Shown in pieces: positions 54,401 through 64,000 of a DNA stretch of 64,000 bases (position 1 is its first letter; each line of letters opens with the position of its first letter). The DNA is from Cylicocyclus nassatus. Its lineage: Eukaryota > Nematoda > Chromadorea > Rhabditida > Strongylidae. Below the pieces are notes generated by a model, which ran no database searches, was not told where the DNA came from, and saw nothing but the letters and a program-made list of their open reading frames with translations. The translations under genes and the position numbers were made by a program. The stretch lies in NCBI GenBank assembly GCA_958299035.1, contig CATQJL010000316.1, positions 14,416,347-14,480,346 on the forward strand. Reading direction: 5' to 3'.

Positions 54401-57166
54401 TCCGGAATGGGAAGTATGTAGTTTTTTTCCTAGGCTAGAGGCTTTAATGTTTGCATCACTATGGATATAAAGAGCTTTTCATTGTCGATGAAAAGATTAT
54501 GGCTTAAGGTGAAAGAATCTGGTATCCTAGCTCTTGGGGCGGTAGCAGAAGGTTGCATGAATGGCATTACTCCCCATTTACATGAGCTTATCCCTTTCCT
54601 GTTGAACATGCTGAACGATAAGAAACCTCTTGTACGGTAAGTTTATCTGTTATAGTAATATGAACGTTATTACACATTTGCTCGCAGCTCCATCACATGC
54701 TGGACTCTTTCGCGGTATTGCTCCTGGGTTGTGGAAGAGGCTCGAGAACAGTACTTTGAACCTACATTGAAAGGGGTGAGGCTCTATCTTTGTTATCTGG
54801 TTTGATTGGGGTCGTGAACGTAGACTTGCAGCTTCTTGTTCGAGTGCTAGATGGTAATAAACGAGTACAGGAAGCTGCTTGCAGCGCTTTTGCCACAGTA
54901 GAAGAGGAAGGTGGAGACTACATCGCTCCTTATCTTTCAGACATCTTGCAGACCTTAGTTCAGGCTTTTGGGATCTATCAGGTGAATATTTAGGTTTCCC
55001 CGTTATTTGGTTTAGGATAACAATATTGTAAGCTTTGTAGGCCAAGAACCTGCTTATTCTTTACGATGCAGTTGGTACTTTGGCTAATTCGGTTGGAAGT
55101 GCTTTGAGTCAGCCGGTCTATGTTCAAGTGCTCATGCCACCCTTGATGGAGAAATGGCAAAGGCTTGGTAACGACGACAAGGTAAGCTGCTGCTTGTATT
55201 TTTGAAAGACTTTGTGACATTTTTCACTTCTTTTATGTGTCACCAATATATAACACTGAGTTGTTTTTTAGGAACTGTTTCCATTGCTCGAATGTGTGTC
55301 ATCTGTAGCATCGGCAATGGGCATAGCGTTTTTGCCTTACTGTGAACCAGTTTACACGAGGTATGTGTGGGATTATATTCAGCTGATGTTAAAACAATGC
55401 TCAGGTTTTGTGTTTATGATTGGGTTGAAAAGACAAGAATGTCGTCTTTTATAACAAGCCAACAAGACGATTGCAAGAAAATATGGGAGGGGTTTTAACA
55501 GAGTAAAGCGAGCTCTACAACATAACCTTTGAACGTTGGTATGAGTGGTGATTTTAAGCAAAGTTGCTAATCAAAACACAAGAGCAACTTACAATGCCTA
55601 AAATTGGGTTTTTGCCCCAAAAACTCCTACAAACCGTATACAAAAATCCTACAACATTGTACACTACAAACCTTTGGAGTTTTGGTCATAAAACTTTGGC
55701 CTTGTTGATGCCTTAGTTCCTGGGAAATATAGAATTTAGCTGAAAAATCCCAAAAAAGCGATATTCTTTTCTTTCCAACCTAATGCATGGTGCATTTTAT
55801 AGGTGCATCACGTTGATAACACAATCATTGCATCAGTCTATGGAAGCACAGCAGCGACCAAATGAGGTGGAAATGCCCGATAAGGTGTGTTTATTGAGAA
55901 TATGTTCAAAAAAAACTTGATAGCTTTTCCACTCACTTGATTTGATGTTTCAGGATTATCTCATAGTTGCATTGGACCTGTTATCTGGTCTAGCTGAAAG
56001 CTTAGGCGCCCACATTGAGCCATTAGTGGGTCGCAATGAAGTGCTGCAGTTGTTGTCGTTATGCGCTGTGGTGAGTAGTTGGATTATTTTTTTGATTCTG
56101 ATGCTGATACGCTATTCTAGGATCCTACGCCTGAAGTACGACAAAGTAGTTTTGCACTGCTTGGAGATTTAACAAAAGCTTGTTGGCATCATATAAAACC
56201 ATATACACGTAAGTCTCTTCTTTTTCTCTCTTGAAAGCTCCCATACCGTTATACTTTTTTGTCTTTAGAGACTTTCATACCTATCTTGGCAATGAATTTT
56301 GACCCTTCTCTTATTTCCGTTTGTAACAATGCGATCTGGGCTTTTGGCGAGGTGGGTAGTAGGCATCTGAATTTTCTCTTCTTTTATTTGACTGTGTTTA
56401 GATGTCGCTCAAAATGGGAGTGGAGATGAAGCAGTATGTGCTATCGATACTGCCCCATCTTATACGCGTTATGAATCAAAAAGACGGACAGCGAACACTG
56501 TTGGAGAACACGGGTGAGTCTTTGTAATCAGTAATTAATGATTTTTGTCTTTAAATCTTATGTGCTTTCTTGTTTTGGTTTTTAAGAGCAAAGCAATTGT
56601 CTGGTGATTATTTTGAGAGTTAGTGTAAGAGTTTATCACGCTGTATTTCAGCGATAACAATTGGGCGGCTCGGTACGTATTGTGCCGAGGAAGTAGCTCC
56701 ACATTTGGTGACATTCATTCGACCAGCATGCTTCAGTCTACGTAATATCAGAGACAATGCAGAGAAAGAAAGCGCTTTCCGAGGAATTTGCTACATGATT
56801 AATTTAAACCCATCGGGCGTTGTCAATGTATGTGAAGCTTATTTTTTCGGGTACTTATAAAAGGAGATAATGTTCATTTTAAGGACTTCGTATTCTTATG
56901 TGACGCTATCGCTTCATGGTCAACACCGAAACCCGAGTTAAAGGAAATGTTTTCACGGGTGAGTGTTTGCGTTTTTGTAAGCTTCTCAGTCTGTATTTTT
57001 TTTGTTCATGGACTTCTGACTTTTTTGCTGTGTTGGGAATTCGCTCTAAATTTTTCAGATTTTAAATGGCTTCCGAAATCAAGTAGGCATTGAGAATTGG
57101 ACTGCATTTACCGCCCAATTCCCTCCACCACTTCGAGAACGTCTCGCCGCTCAATACAATGTTTGA
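51434..57166 (+). CDS. imb-2: Transportin-1 (importin beta-2), first exon missing
   Basis: Orthologue of TNPO1, the karyopherin that imports hnRNP-type PY-NLS cargo with Ran; C. elegans imb-2. Twenty-three exons join in phase to 869 residues: 51434-51574, 51627-51783, 51840-51940, 52040-52164, 52264-52378, 52432-52542, 52619-52780, 52846-52947, 54202-54250, 54304-54413, 54509-54636, 54688-54775, 54832-54981, 55041-55181, 55272-55360, 55803-55884, 55954-56070, 56121-56208, 56269-56351, 56402-56513, 56652-56827, 56884-56958, 57059-57166. HEAT-repeat landmarks: [49 protein letters not shown], the H8-loop region [20 protein letters not shown] with a shortened acidic [49 protein letters not shown] and the C-terminal [12 protein letters not shown]. 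About 12-20 N-terminal residues are lacking; the first identified exon opens at an acceptor with no in-frame ATG at its start. Intron 8 contains a 1-kb palindrome. Confidence 0.94.
53055..54052. mobile_element. Near-perfect 1-kb palindrome, mariner-type ends
   Basis: TTAGGTTGATGCATAATTCC at 53055 is matched by its exact inverse ending at 54052, flanked by TA on both sides (53053-53054, 54053-54054). The two arms (about 480 bases each) are almost identical throughout, leaving a loop of roughly 50-60 bases near 53550. TTAGGTTG termini with a TA duplication are typical of mariner-family elements. There is no transposase frame. It lies inside imb-2 intron 8 and would fold into long double-stranded RNA in the pre-mRNA. 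Confidence 0.88.
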
Positions 57167-58718
57167 TAACGGCTTCCACGAGTTCACAGACTCTTACCTA
57201 TTTGTAGGATTAACTTCTATGTTGAGCTGAGTTTTATGTAGTGTGCCTTTTTTAGTGTTCTATCTGTATTCTTTTCATATACTTGTATGTGTCCAGTCTC
57301 GCATACTTACCCGCACTCATTGCATGTTTTAGAAAGCAAAATAATAAGGAGTCCTGGCTTACTGCCAAACGCTTGCGATAGAGTTTTCAAGCCAGTGATT
57401 CTTTGACCTTGCGACTGATGTCACATGTGATATTCGTTTTTTTGTGCAGAATTTTCTCAAATATCCATATGTGACATCCGATATCCTAAACAAGTTTTAT
57501 GTCTATGTTTCTGTACATCTGTGTTGTTTGTTGCCAGTCCCTTGTTTAGTTTGGATACTTGCACACCGGGTGAATAGTATGTACTGTTTTAGTTGCCCAA
57601 TTTTTTTTCGCTACCGTTTTTTTTTCAAGTTTTAGCAATATCCTTGACAAATTTTATTTTCTAGTCATACTAAATCCTGGGTGCGTATCCATGTGGTGTT
57701 GTTATCAGCGTCCTTGTTATATGTTTGTAGTTTATATATATAATTTCCCATCTGAATCCATTGTTCGTCAAGATGTGGATTCTGGTTTTGTTACCTGTCC
57801 ATTTCTCTCCATGTGTTGAAATTGTAGGGTTGTGATCCTGTTGACTCCTCGTACGAGTTACTGGTCGCTAACGCGCATGTGAGCGGGTGCGTTTAAATGG
57901 TTCAAGCGAACGAAAGATTTAGAAATAGTAAGTTCTCAGATTTTTCGGTCTGTAGAATTAACGCGCATTTTGTCCCGGTCTCAGCCGTTCGCTTGTCCAC
58001 GTGCGCGTGACACCATCGCCTGGTGTTTTCTTCTCAGTGCTAGTTGTAGCGTTTTTATGTTGTTAGTCTATGTCCCACGTCCTCGTCCTTGTCTACTATC
58101 AGAAAAGTCCGTCCCTTCCACTTCTGTCCATTGTCCCAGTCCAATGTGTGCATGTTTGTCCTTGCGTCCGATCTCTGGTGCTCTCTCCCTCTGATCCATC
58201 ATCTTTCACTTGTTCTCGTCTCTATATTCTTCTACAATGGTGTGCTGTTCCTTACCCTGTATTCGTCTTGCAATCTGATTACACTAGTTTCTACTACTTG
58301 ACAGATAGGATTGTATCGACATAGTTGCAGTATGTATGACGTGAACTCGATTTGTTCTTCTTCAAATTTCGGGTTGAGTACCTGTGTTTTGTCCTCGAGG
58401 AATCTGTGATTAGTGTCGTGCGCCCAAAATGATTGGCAAACTTGGTTGCAAAGTTCTTCTCAGTGAGCTGGTCATTAGGGGGTTTCCCACGTAAATAACT
58501 TGTTTATATGTGTCTGGGTTTCGCGAGGCCATTGGTGCCTGTGGGTCGATTTGTTGCTCTGATAAAATTTTATGTGTCCGTGTATAGTTGTTTGTAATAT
58601 ATCACTCTTCTTGTATTGATTGTTCAGTTTAACACAGCGCTTCAAGACCAAATAAAAATGACAATTTTCATGAAATAAAGAGTTTCAAGATGATTGGAGA
58701 CCGTACGACTCAAACGCC
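57167..58718 (+). other. imb-2 3' flank
   Basis: T-rich sequence with no supported gene. Plus-strand AATAAA hexamers occur at 58651-58656 and 58674-58679, 1.5 kb after the stop. A nearer canonical signal is not evident, so the 3' UTR may be long or may use a variant hexamer. The ORFs at 57970-58324 lie in overlapping frames and look fortuitous. Confidence 0.4.
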
Positions 58719-58813
58719 CTAAATTGTGGTTTCAGCAGCCTCCAGCAGTTCACGAATTTGGGTCATAGAGAGTGAGGCTGATACTTCATTATATAGGTTA
58801 GAGGGGATGGAAC
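58719..58813 (-). pseudogene. Exon-like minus-strand ORF cut by a MITE
   Basis: On the minus strand the frame SNLYNEVSASLSMTQIREL continues LEAAETTI to a stop at 58719 and has the texture of a protein C-terminus. The hAT-type MITE at 58814-59091 sits right at its 5' side. If the MITE and one target copy are removed, the frame extends upstream only as ASSIP before a TAG, or to an acceptor-like GAGTAG. The source family is unknown; it may be chance. Confidence 0.2.
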
Positions 58814-59091
58814 CAGGGCTCGACACGAGGTGGCTGGATGAAAATGGAAAAAACGAAGTCCCCCTTGACTTTTGGGAATTTTTACGAAGTCCCCTTTGAC
58901 CCTCAACCAAATTTCCTCTGAAAACCTGAAAAATTCCCCAAAATCCCCCAAAAAAACGAAACGTCGACTAAAAAAAAAGTCGCCGTCGCCAATTTTCCGT
59001 GTCTCTTCGGTCACAAAAACGAAACCCCCTTTGCTTTTCGTCCCAAAAACGATATCCAGCTTGCTTGTAAGCCACCTCGTGCCGAGCCCTG
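58814..59091. mobile_element. hAT-type MITE with 8-bp target duplication
   Basis: The 278-bp element begins CAGGGCTCGACACGAGGTGG and ends with the inverse CCACCTCGTGCCGAGCCCTG, one mismatch. It is flanked by the direct repeat GATGGAAC at 58806-58813 and 59092-59099. CAGGG..CCCTG termini plus an 8-base duplication are diagnostic of hAT insertion. The interior is A-rich (runs of AAAAACGAA) and non-coding. The intact duplication suggests a fairly recent event. Confidence 0.9.
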
Positions 59092-59126
59092 GATGGAACT
59101 CGCCTACTCAGCGGATGGCCGTAACA

Positions 59127-59460
59127 TTAGGTTGGCACATGAGTAATGCAAACTTTTTATATAATTTTTGCCTTTTTTAACGTAGTAGCAGCGCATTCAT
59201 TTTCTGGCAATAGGATTATGATGTAAACTGCAAATGCAGGTATATAACTTTGACAAATTTTGTCATCTTGTGTAAGAGTTACGGCGAGTTTACGATATAA
59301 TGGAGATTAGATTGCAGATTTTGCTGAAACTTGGCCTGAGGGGGTCGACATGCTGGCACAAAAATGAGACCCGCTTCGTGTGAAAAGTTCTCTATCAAGA
59401 TCAAGAAACAAATGCCATCTTAGCGACAAATGAATGATTTTCGTGTCCATCGTATTGGAC
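59127..59460 (+). mobile_element. Mariner-like 5' remnant
   Basis: TTAGGTTGGCACATGAGTAA at 59127 resembles mariner inverted terminal repeats. An ATG at 59300 gives MEIRLQILLKLGLRG, similar in style to a mariner transposase start, but the frame meets stops at 59387 and beyond. No matching right terminus was found. A decayed fragment, identity moderate. Confidence 0.4.
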
Positions 59461-62400
59461 TACATAGTGTGCAGAGTTTTAGCAAATTCTGATTTTTTGA
59501 ATTATTGGCAGATTGCCCTCCAAACGCATTCAACTTGTTCCACTATTCAAGGGCACCATATCTTGGTTTGTCTTCAAATCCTACTTCTTCTATACTGATT
59601 ATAATGTGTCATCTTCTAGCTACATGCCAATATTCCTTTTTGATACATCTAGTTTAGGTTTTGTACGACTTCATGTTCCCAGACTTCGATTTTCAAGGGT
59701 TATCGAAAAATGCTTAATTTTCTACTACGTTATATCAATAAACAAACGGTTTGCACAGACTTGCAGCTTACGTCACAGTCTATATGGTGTCAGAGAATGA
59801 AAGTGCTATACTAAATAAGAAAAAAGTTATGGAAAAAGTTGCATAATGTAACGGTACCGCCATACGACGATACTTCGTCGCCAAAATAAAGTAACGCAAA
59901 ATGAATGAATACAACAGGGCAAACAATACACCAAATTATTATATATACGTTCATTCGAGAATTATGCTTCATGATAGTATTGTCGTTGTTACTGCTGTGG
60001 TTATGGAGATGCGACGTCAAGAGTAAAAGTAGTAAAGCCGCATCGGCTATACGGCGACGCGCAAATTGCCTTACAATACAATTTCTTCGAAAGCAAAGGT
60101 GTTTATTTATCAATTTCTAATTTGCACGAGGATCTTCATGAGTTAGCCACATAGTTTCAGTTGATAGTTATACTAGAAAAAGAACTAGGGTGGATGTCTC
60201 ATGTGAAGCGGGGAATAGAAGGGGAACTGATGGTAAGTAAATGTCCCCTTTCCTCAATTCGCCTAAGGGGAAGGAAAAAAGTCTTCGGTAGAACCTCTCC
60301 TTGATTTTGGGTGGACTTCCTCTTTGTAGGCATCTTCTTTCATTTGTGTGCTCGCCAAGCTAGATTCGAAACCACTTTTGAACATGGGTAATCATACCTT
60401 AAACCAGATCTAGAGGTTAACGACGAACTTAGGTGATCATATTTTCCATCAGATATAGAGGAGAATAACAACTTAAAAGGTCAATACATAATAGCTGGGC
60501 AAGGCAAATACGAGGAGCTCTTCAGATTTTTTTTTCGTGAAATAAGCAGGATAACCGAGAAACAAGTTGTAACAGATACAGCGGGTTATGTGAAAGAGCA
60601 GAATGCTCGGTGCGGCTAAACATCAACATTCATACGATGAGAACAAAGTAATATCCTGCGGCATCCGTTATCACTGGCTGTTCGAAGGGGCCATGATTGG
60701 ATTTGCGCTGAAGCTAAATTGTTGAGGTCAATTGAGCAATAATGCGCCCTAGAACCACAGGTCAGTACGAGTAGGCTGGATATGGGTGAGGAGTCACGAT
60801 AAGCTAGTGATGTCCGAACTTCATTCTCACTTTTTTGTTTTCAAAACTTATCCAAGCCCTTCCATTTGAAATCATCGAAGCTAGATTCCTGCTTGCGGAC
60901 AGGTTAAGCTAAAGACAGATTATTGAGCCCCCCAACTGTTTAGATCCTATGGCAAAATACAAGATAAATGAATTCGGGTAGCTGTACTATACTTTTTATC
61001 TACTTTTTGATTATATGATTTTCAGGTACTGCTGTAAACAGGGACGAGCTGGAGGAGATATAAGCATGAGGCTAAAAAAGAAACTGATTTCTATAAGTGA
61101 AAGTGCAGCAGCCGGGAAGGGTCGAGTTGGAGAAAACAGCTTTACAAAAATCAACGGCGAGTATTACCGGTAGGTATGGCTCTAAACAGACACAACAGAC
61201 ACGCGGCTATCCATAAATCTATGAACAGACACTCATATGAACGATAAGACAAGACTGAGAGTACTGTGTTGGAATAACCTTTGTCTATATACCTGAATCT
61301 CGGCTTCACTGTAATTTCGGTGGTTCACGACTTGTTGTCCAGGAAGAAATGGGGGCTCGAACCGTCGGCTCCTCAAACGTGGGTAATTAAACTTCATTTG
61401 TTACCAATCAAACAACGGATCAACAAACAACGAAATGCATGTGAAATACAAAACCTTGGAATGACAACATGAAAGAAGGATCATGGATATTCCTAAGCAT
61501 GACGAACACAATGACATAGAGAAATGAAAAATAGATGACAGGATAAGAACAAAGGAACCTGAGATATGATGATAAAGACCTAAAGAATAACAAACGGGCT
61601 CAATGCCCGACAAAATGATAAAACTGATCCGTCGATAATCCCGCTCCCCTTTTTATAGCGGCGGGTCGAACATGACCTACGTTGAATGGGTGCTGCGATC
61701 CAGCATGAACAGAAATATAACTTTCCTTGAATATGTCTAATTGCGCAATTCCTAAGTCATTGCGCATATTCACCTAGTTCGTCCTATGTTTTTTCTTTAT
61801 AATTATTATTGCTCAGAATAGTGCGTTTGATGAAGCACGAATAATTTTATGCTATGCGTTATTCGCCTGCTTCTATCGCCATCACCCTGGATAGCGTGCA
61901 ACTGCAGACGTTACTGTGGTAAGTCATCTTTACCTACCGTAATGACGAGATTCAAAATGGGTACGCACATTTACCTACATTGATTTATAGAATATGTTAA
62001 CATATCATACAACATACCGAAAGGCATTGTGCTATCCCCGATTCCGGTTGCACGTGGCCATGTAAGTGGGTAAGGATCCCCTCGTAAGCGTTCACGATAT
62101 TTCGGATCACTTGTTGCAGTTGAAATCTATTGTAACTTACCCAACTATTTTGAAGATTTTGTTTGTCATCAAACCAAAGCTTTCAACGAGTTGGGTATAT
62201 TCGATATACGCACGTACTCTGCCAGGAAAAACCCTTTCATGTTTTCATGACTTTTTCTTCACGTTCGGATTCATAAATTATAACGAAAAGGTTTATCTCA
62301 AAAACAAATATAAGCAAACAAAATCGTAAAAATAAACTAAGGAAGCAAATGACGTCCTCGCGGATACTGGTTTTGGGAAAAAGTTAGGCCATATACTCTT

Positions 62401-64000
62401 TGATGCGTAGATACGCAGCCAAAGTTCTGATCTACTAAAAGCATTACAGCACTTTTTCCTGAATCATCGTTATAGCGCGATATCTTTCAATTATACCCCT
62501 GATATAGTTCGCTATTGTATTTCGTATAAGGCTCATACATAAGGGGTCAGGTTGTATCACCTCAGTTACAGGCATAATTTTTATTCATTTTCTGCGCCTA
62601 CCTTCAATTTCATTTCTGCACTTTTGCACATACTATACCAATAGGTGGAGTGGTTACTGGCAGGGGAAGGTAAGTGCCTGCGCTTCGGTATATTATCAGA
62701 TCTTGGGAGTGCCGCCCTCAGAAAGCAAACGCTCCAAAACCATTAGGTGACCTTCCCTCTGGTACTGAGTTAGGCCATTCAGTGCTTCAGATCTAGGCTT
62801 TAAAAATCTACAAAAAACAATGCAAATACTAATTCTTACTTTCAAGGTTTCACATTTCATAAAACTAAGGTGAACGGCACATATAACCTATTGAATTTCG
62901 GAGACAATACTCGGGGCACTAAATTTCATGATAATTGTCAAATCTGAAATATCCTTGTTCAGCAAAGTTCTGTTACTTCTGATACAACTGGATTGAAAGT
63001 CAATACATATATAACTTCAAATGTCAACTACCAAACTTTGTTGTGCCATTTGTGTTAGATGTGGGCTGCAGTATAAAGGCATCAAGAAAGTTAAATTAAA
63101 GGATAAAAGAGCTTTGAGGTTCATAGGCAAAGGAAATAAAGGAAAAACTTTGTACAAACACTTCCAAGAGGGGAATTGTGTGAGTGGCAGTGTCAAGTTC
63201 ATTATTTGAGACAATCTTTCTCCAAACACGGATATTGCAGTCCCCAAGAAAAAATAATTTTTTTAGATAAGATTACTAACACCTTTTCGTTCTAGTAACA
63301 ACAGTATCAAGGGATATGGTAATTCATCTTGAATCAATAATCTATTAGGATGTGTAATAAGGTCGTTCGCAATTATTGTTTCAGTTTTTTCTCAAGATTT
63401 TGCAGAGCATTTGGTGAGATTTTTGTATGCGTTCAAAAGCTCTAAGTCTGCTCTGCCATTCCTATCATTATTTTGGAATGTTTGAAACAGATATCCGCCA
63501 CTTCTAGCAAATTTTTTTGTAGTTAGCCGGATGAGGAATGTTTGTAAACATATTGGTAAATCAGCAGATAGCAACTCCAAGTTTTCTCATGATATTGTGT
63601 TAGTTCTGCAAAAATATTTGTATTTTTGATCGACCAGTATGCAGTGATGATTATTTGTCACGTCTTATCGTACTAACATAATTGCCGAAATGATCTCTAA
63701 GGAATTTGAATATGTTCATAACTTTGACTGAAATTTTCTATACTACTATAATGCGGGTGAGGGAACTTACATACACAATGAGATTGTCGCCGCCTAATTA
63801 GCGGAGTTCATGAGAGGTCATGAACTGGCAGCAACGCTAATACACTCATTTTGCACCGAAGATGAGCTGATTCTGCTCACGATAACTCCGTCATCATCCT
63901 GCAGCCTATGAAACCGAAATTTCTTTGAAATTTGAATTCAAAGTTCAGTAGTGAAATCAGTCCAATTAGAGCAAAAACTTGTATTTAGGGGTATTTTATC
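59461..64000. other. Gene-poor, A/T-rich tail of the window
   Basis: All ORFs here are short (under 100 codons), overlap on both strands and lack recognisable features. Possible retroelement traces: TGGGGGCTCGAACC at 61350-61363 resembles a tRNA-Pro primer-binding site, and the minus strand has TATAAAAAGGGGAGCGGG at about 61643-61660, as in LTR promoters. The two lie in opposite orientations and no paired LTR is evident, so I do not call an element. No tRNA, rRNA or confident exon seen. Confidence 0.4.

Noticed and set aside
59513..59800. Plus-strand ORF after the mariner-like terminus, considered as transposase
   Set aside because: No DDD/DDE catalytic spacing and the supposed similarity did not hold when read codon by codon.
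61350..61363. tRNA-like B-box sequence
   Set aside because: No matching A box or cloverleaf could be folded around it on either strand, so not called as a tRNA gene.
63021..63247. Overlapping 62- and 76-codon ORFs on opposite strands
   Set aside because: No splice context or family features; either could be chance in A/T-rich sequence.

Overview
The window looks like chromosomal DNA of a clade V (strongylid, hookworm-like) nematode. Genes are split into many short exons with GT..TTTCAG or TTTTAG introns, ATGs often sit just behind splice-acceptor-like TTTCAG/TTTTAG sites (trans-splicing style), and the space between genes is packed with RTE-type LINE debris, TTAA-flanked MITEs and long palindromic elements. 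I rebuilt the spliced models by hand from reading frame, splice sites and remembered family sequences; no alignment was run.

Layout. 1-1.8 kb: fragmentary minus-strand coding-like sequence (Q-rich fragment at the edge, GC-rich exon-like ORF, a TATA-like motif). 1.8-8.2 kb: intergenic, with two foldback elements (3.33-4.85 and 5.81-6.42 kb), a degenerate transposase-like scrap and a TTAA MITE (6.84-7.21 kb). 8.24-15.09 kb (+): a complete 23-exon WDR33/PFS2 orthologue (pfs-2), the WD40 subunit of the cleavage and polyadenylation complex. 15.4-16.5 kb (-): small exon-like pieces, one apparently frameshifted. 16.9-26.2 kb: a repeat island with a tandem duplication, foldbacks, two broken RTE-type LINE copies and five MITE or TIR insertions, some nested in the LINE. 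26.54-28.33 kb (-): two closely spaced genes, an unrecognised small putative membrane protein followed 132 bp downstream by mitochondrial ribosomal protein bL20m (mrpl-20); the gap fits a nematode operon. 29.54-37.39 kb (+): SSBP/SSDP orthologue (sam-10) with a 5.3-kb intron. 39.81-49.21 kb (+): NVL orthologue (mac-1), a double AAA+ ATPase. 51.43-57.17 kb (+): transportin-1 orthologue (imb-2), lacking only its first coding exon. 57.2-64 kb: 3' flank and repeat-rich DNA with a clean hAT-type MITE and a mariner-like remnant; I find no confident gene.

The five recognised genes are conserved housekeeping functions: mRNA 3'-end formation (pfs-2), mitochondrial translation (mrpl-20), LIM-HD/LDB transcription cofactor (sam-10), 60S ribosome biogenesis (mac-1) and PY-NLS nuclear import (imb-2). 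From memory, C. elegans pfs-2 and imb-2 are close neighbours on chromosome II, and mac-1 and mrpl-20 are also near each other, so this may be a conserved linkage block. I did not find a new multi-gene system. The most unusual material is the mobile-element architecture (nested TTAA MITEs, near-perfect kilobase palindromes inside introns), a Glu-to-Asp Walker B change in the first AAA domain of NVL, in-frame or frame-changing splice-site ambiguities in pfs-2 and mac-1, and a candidate operon carrying an unrecognised membrane protein.
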